Shown here piece by piece: positions 62,422 to 64,000 of a stretch of DNA of 64,000 nt. The notes beneath the pieces are model-generated. The model made no database searches, was not told where the DNA came from, and saw only the letters and a list, made by a program, of their open reading frames with translations. The stretch comes from Clostridium tunisiense TJ (lineage in GTDB: Bacteria > Bacillota > Clostridia > Clostridiales > Clostridiaceae): contig NZ_AMQH01000016.1 in NCBI RefSeq assembly GCF_000300195.1, positions 1 through 64,000 of the forward strand, read 5' to 3'. Position numbers and translations under genes: made by a program. Each line of letters begins with the position of its first letter. Positions within the stretch are counted from its first letter, which is position 1.

Positions 62422-63579
62422 ATGGCTATAACTATAATTGAAGCAACAAAACTAGAAACCTTTAAAAACTTTAGATTAATTTCAGGCATTAGCGGACTAA
62501 ACAGACAAGTTGAAAAAGTTGGCATACTTGATTGGGAATTCTTCTCCAAATCAGAGTGGGTCTTTAATAAAGGGGAATTTGTCCTTACTAGTCTTTTATT
62601 TGCAAGGGATAATCCAGAGTTTATATTGGAAGCTGTTAAAGAATTAATTAAAGATGGTGCCAGTGGTTTAGCCTTCAAGAATATTTATTATAAGGATCTC
62701 CCTATGGAGGTTATAGATTATTCAAATAAAAATTCCTTTCCTATATTTATCTTTGATAATAGTGTTTATTTTGAAGATATTATTACAGAGGTAATGGATA
62801 AAATACGATTTTCAGAAAATCATGAACTAATGGAATCCAAAATTGATATTCTTATTAAAAAGAGCCTAAATAAAACCACAGTAAAGGAAATAGCCTTAGA
62901 GATTAACAGCAGCTTTAAAGAAAACTTTTTTGTGCTTTATTGCAAAAATATAAAATATATTCATAGCGATGGCATAATAAGTTCTATTGAGAGCCTAAAA
63001 AGAAAAAAGAAAATTGGACTTCACAGCACTGCTTTGAAATACAGAAATGGGCTGTTGATTATTTTTACTGAGGATAGGATAGAGCTAAAAAACTTTAAAA
63101 ACAGTGTAGATCATCTGATAAATACTCTTGGCATTAAGGCTCCAGATTACTATATTGGAGTAAGTAGCCTCCACTACACCCTTGTGGAACTAGATCAAGG
63201 AATAAAGGAAAGCCTTTTTGCTCAAAAAACTGGTGAGGTTTCCACTCTATCCTTTAATTATTTTAATGACATTGGAATTTTCAGCATCCTTATGCCCTTT
63301 GTAGATGAGACTTGGATGCAAGGCTTTTACAATAGAATAATACATCCTATTAAAAGTTATGATGAAAAATACAATACTGAGCTCTTTCCTACAGCCATAA
63401 AATATATTGAAAATGACGGAAAAATAATTGAAACTGCAAATACTTTATTTTTGCATAAAAACACAATTAGATATAGAATCGGTAAAATAAAAGAACTGTT
63501 AAACATGGAGGATTGTGAAGGAAGCTTCTATGAGCAGCTGTCAATAGCAGTAAAGTTGTATAAGATATATAACCTGTAG
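62422..63579 (+). CDS. PucR-family transcriptional regulator
   Basis: The protein has 385 residues. The N-terminal PucR domain (about 8-125) reads FRLISGISGLNRQVEKVGIL and KGEFVLTSLLFARDNPEFIL. A central GGDEF-related CdaR region (about 165-280) follows, and a C-terminal HTH_30 has ANTLFLHKNTIRYRIGKIKE. Such regulators activate purine, GABA or other nitrogen-catabolic genes. A transporter gene follows 281 bases downstream in the same direction with GTAC palindromes between them, and is a candidate target. AAAGGAGAA precedes the ATG. Confidence 0.9.
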   Translation: MAITIIEATKLETFKNFRLISGISGLNRQVEKVGILDWEFFSKSEWVFNKGEFVLTSLLFARDNPEFILEAVKELIKDGASGLAFKNIYYKDLPMEVIDYSNKNSFPIFIFDNSVYFEDIITEVMDKIRFSENHELMESKIDILIKKSLNKTTVKEIALEINSSFKENFFVLYCKNIKYIHSDGIISSIESLKRKKKIGLHSTALKYRNGLLIIFTEDRIELKNFKNSVDHLINTLGIKAPDYYIGVSSLHYTLVELDQGIKESLFAQKTGEVSTLSFNYFNDIGIFSILMPFVDETWMQGFYNRIIHPIKSYDEKYNTELFPTAIKYIENDGKIIETANTLFLHKNTIRYRIGKIKELLNMEDCEGSFYEQLSIAVKLYKIYNL

Positions 63580-63599
63580 ACTGAAGTGAAAAACTCTAA

Positions 63600-63640
63600 G
63601 GTATTCGAAAATAAATAATAAGCCAAATATGTGAAGGATT
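63600..63640 (-). mobile_element. MITE-like element, truncated copy 3
   Basis: GGTATTCGAAAATAAATAAT, then AAGCCAAATATGTGAAGGAT, aligns with the end of copy 1 (GGCATCTGAAAATAAATAAT, then TAGTCAAAGATGCGAAGGAT). No second terminal repeat is seen, so the copy is incomplete or very diverged. Confidence 0.5.
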
Positions 63641-63673
63641 ACTTCATACTAACTCTAAAATCTTAAAAGCTCT

Positions 63674-63711
63674 AAAGAACCTATAGAATAAAAATACTTC
63701 TAAGGTTCTTT
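63674..63711 (+). terminator. Terminator between the PucR and EamA genes
   Basis: AAAGAACCT (63674-63682) pairs with AGGTTCTTT (63703-63711), followed by TTATATT. Confidence 0.6.
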
Positions 63712-63739
63712 TTATATTTCCAACTTTATAAAAATACAA

Positions 63740-63786
63740 TTGTACAAAGTACAAAAATTCATTATTATATTTATATTTTGTACAAA
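63740..63786. promoter_or_regulatory. Paired GTAC palindromes before the EamA gene
   Basis: TTGTAC-AAA-GTACAA (63740-63754) is a perfect palindrome, and TTTGTACAAA (63777-63786) is a second with the same core. They lie 75 to 120 bases before the start codon and could bind the PucR or another regulator. Confidence 0.45.
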
Positions 63787-63860
63787 TAAATTCAAGTAAA
63801 AAAAATGGTATGATTAAAGTAACGAATAAAAAATCTTAGTGTAATGAAGGAGATGATTAA

Positions 63861-64000
63861 ATGAATAATAAAAGATTAGTTGCTAACCTGCTTCTAATTC
63901 TTACCGCTGCAATTTGGGGCTTTGCCTTTGTTGCACAAAGAGTAGGTTCCCAATTTGTAGGAGCCTTCACCTTCAACGGAATTAGGTTTGCTCTTGGAGC
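63861..64000 (+). CDS. EamA/DMT-superfamily transporter, N-terminal part (runs off window)
   Basis: The first 46 residues are visible: MNNKRLVANLLLILTAAIWG, then FAFVAQRVGSQFVGAFTFNG and IRFALG. This is the typical first helix and loop of the EamA domain (AAIWGxxFV, RF). Members export amino acids or other metabolites. GAAGGAGATGATTAA precedes the ATG. The rest lies beyond base 64000. Confidence 0.82.
   Translation, partial: MNNKRLVANLLLILTAAIWGFAFVAQRVGSQFVGAFTFNGIRFALG

Noticed and set aside
1-64000. CRISPR arrays, rRNA, tRNA genes, intact insertion sequences, prophage genes
   Set aside because: None seen on reading: no regularly spaced direct repeats, no cloverleaf with GGTTC T-arm, no full transposase or integrase frame.

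Overview
The window is strongly AT-rich DNA from a low-GC Gram-positive anaerobe, most likely Clostridium or a close relative (inferred from reading; no database search was run). The evidence is purine-rich ribosome sites of the AGGAGG type before almost every gene, frequent TTG and GTG starts, a glutaminyl-tRNA synthetase behind a T-box leader (GlnRS is uncommon in Firmicutes but known in some clostridia), a subtilase of the spore-germination Csp family, a FliB-type lysine N-methylase, and bacitracin-type detoxification modules. It is chromosomal, housekeeping-plus-accessory content. I see no prophage, intact insertion sequence, CRISPR array, rRNA or tRNA.

Layout. 0-5.4 kb: end of an unknown gene, a secreted DUF2680-like protein, a DUF6398 protein, ribonuclease Z, CorA, a CNNM/CorC membrane protein and a tiny exported peptide. 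5.4-8.3 kb: a long non-coding stretch ending in a compact folded RNA directly before a 5TM-PAS-PAS-GGDEF diguanylate cyclase. 8.3-11.6 kb: small membrane protein, DUF1904, a RelA/SpoT-type synthetase, an aromatic-acid-exporter-like membrane protein and a 49-residue membrane peptide. 11.8-17 kb: T-box-glnS, a hypothetical, a double GNAT protein and a cation/proton antiporter. 17.4-23.7 kb: a Csp-like subtilase that has lost catalytic Asp and Ser, a two-component system, an SRAP protein and an orphan membrane protein flanked by paired operators. 24-27.7 kb: a reduced fructoselysine locus (frlB-like deglycase, frlD-like kinase, two GntR regulators). 27.8-34.9 kb: a HelD-type ATPase, MerR/TipA regulator plus flavodoxin, DUF2087 regulator, LUD protein and GNAT.

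35-39.3 kb is one leftward operon: response regulator, histidine kinase, ABC ATPase, ABC permease, undecaprenyl-diphosphatase. This is the gene logic of bacitracin resistance (BcrAB plus BcrD/UppP). A second, BceRSAB-type module (regulator, intramembrane kinase, ABC ATPase, FtsX-type permease) lies at 48.6-53.1 kb, so the window holds two separate systems against peptide antibiotics that target the lipid II cycle. Between them are a flavoredoxin, a GH29 fucosidase, an NTF2-like protein, a MATE exporter, an MFS exporter and a methyltransferase. From 53.3 kb to the end: PHP phosphoesterase, GNAT, FliB, MORN-type protein, an O-acyltransferase with SGNH domain, an ArsR-MFS pair, a composite GNAT protein, a PucR regulator and the start of an EamA transporter.

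Between genes there are dispersed repeats: a MITE-like element with imperfect terminal inverted repeats (three copies) and a different repeat of about 100 bp (two good copies and two degenerate ones), together with several decayed gene fragments. The items most worth following are the folded RNA before the diguanylate cyclase, the double-mutant Csp-like pseudoprotease standing alone, and the repeat families. Gene starts were moved to the codon best supported by a ribosome site where the longest reading frame began too early.
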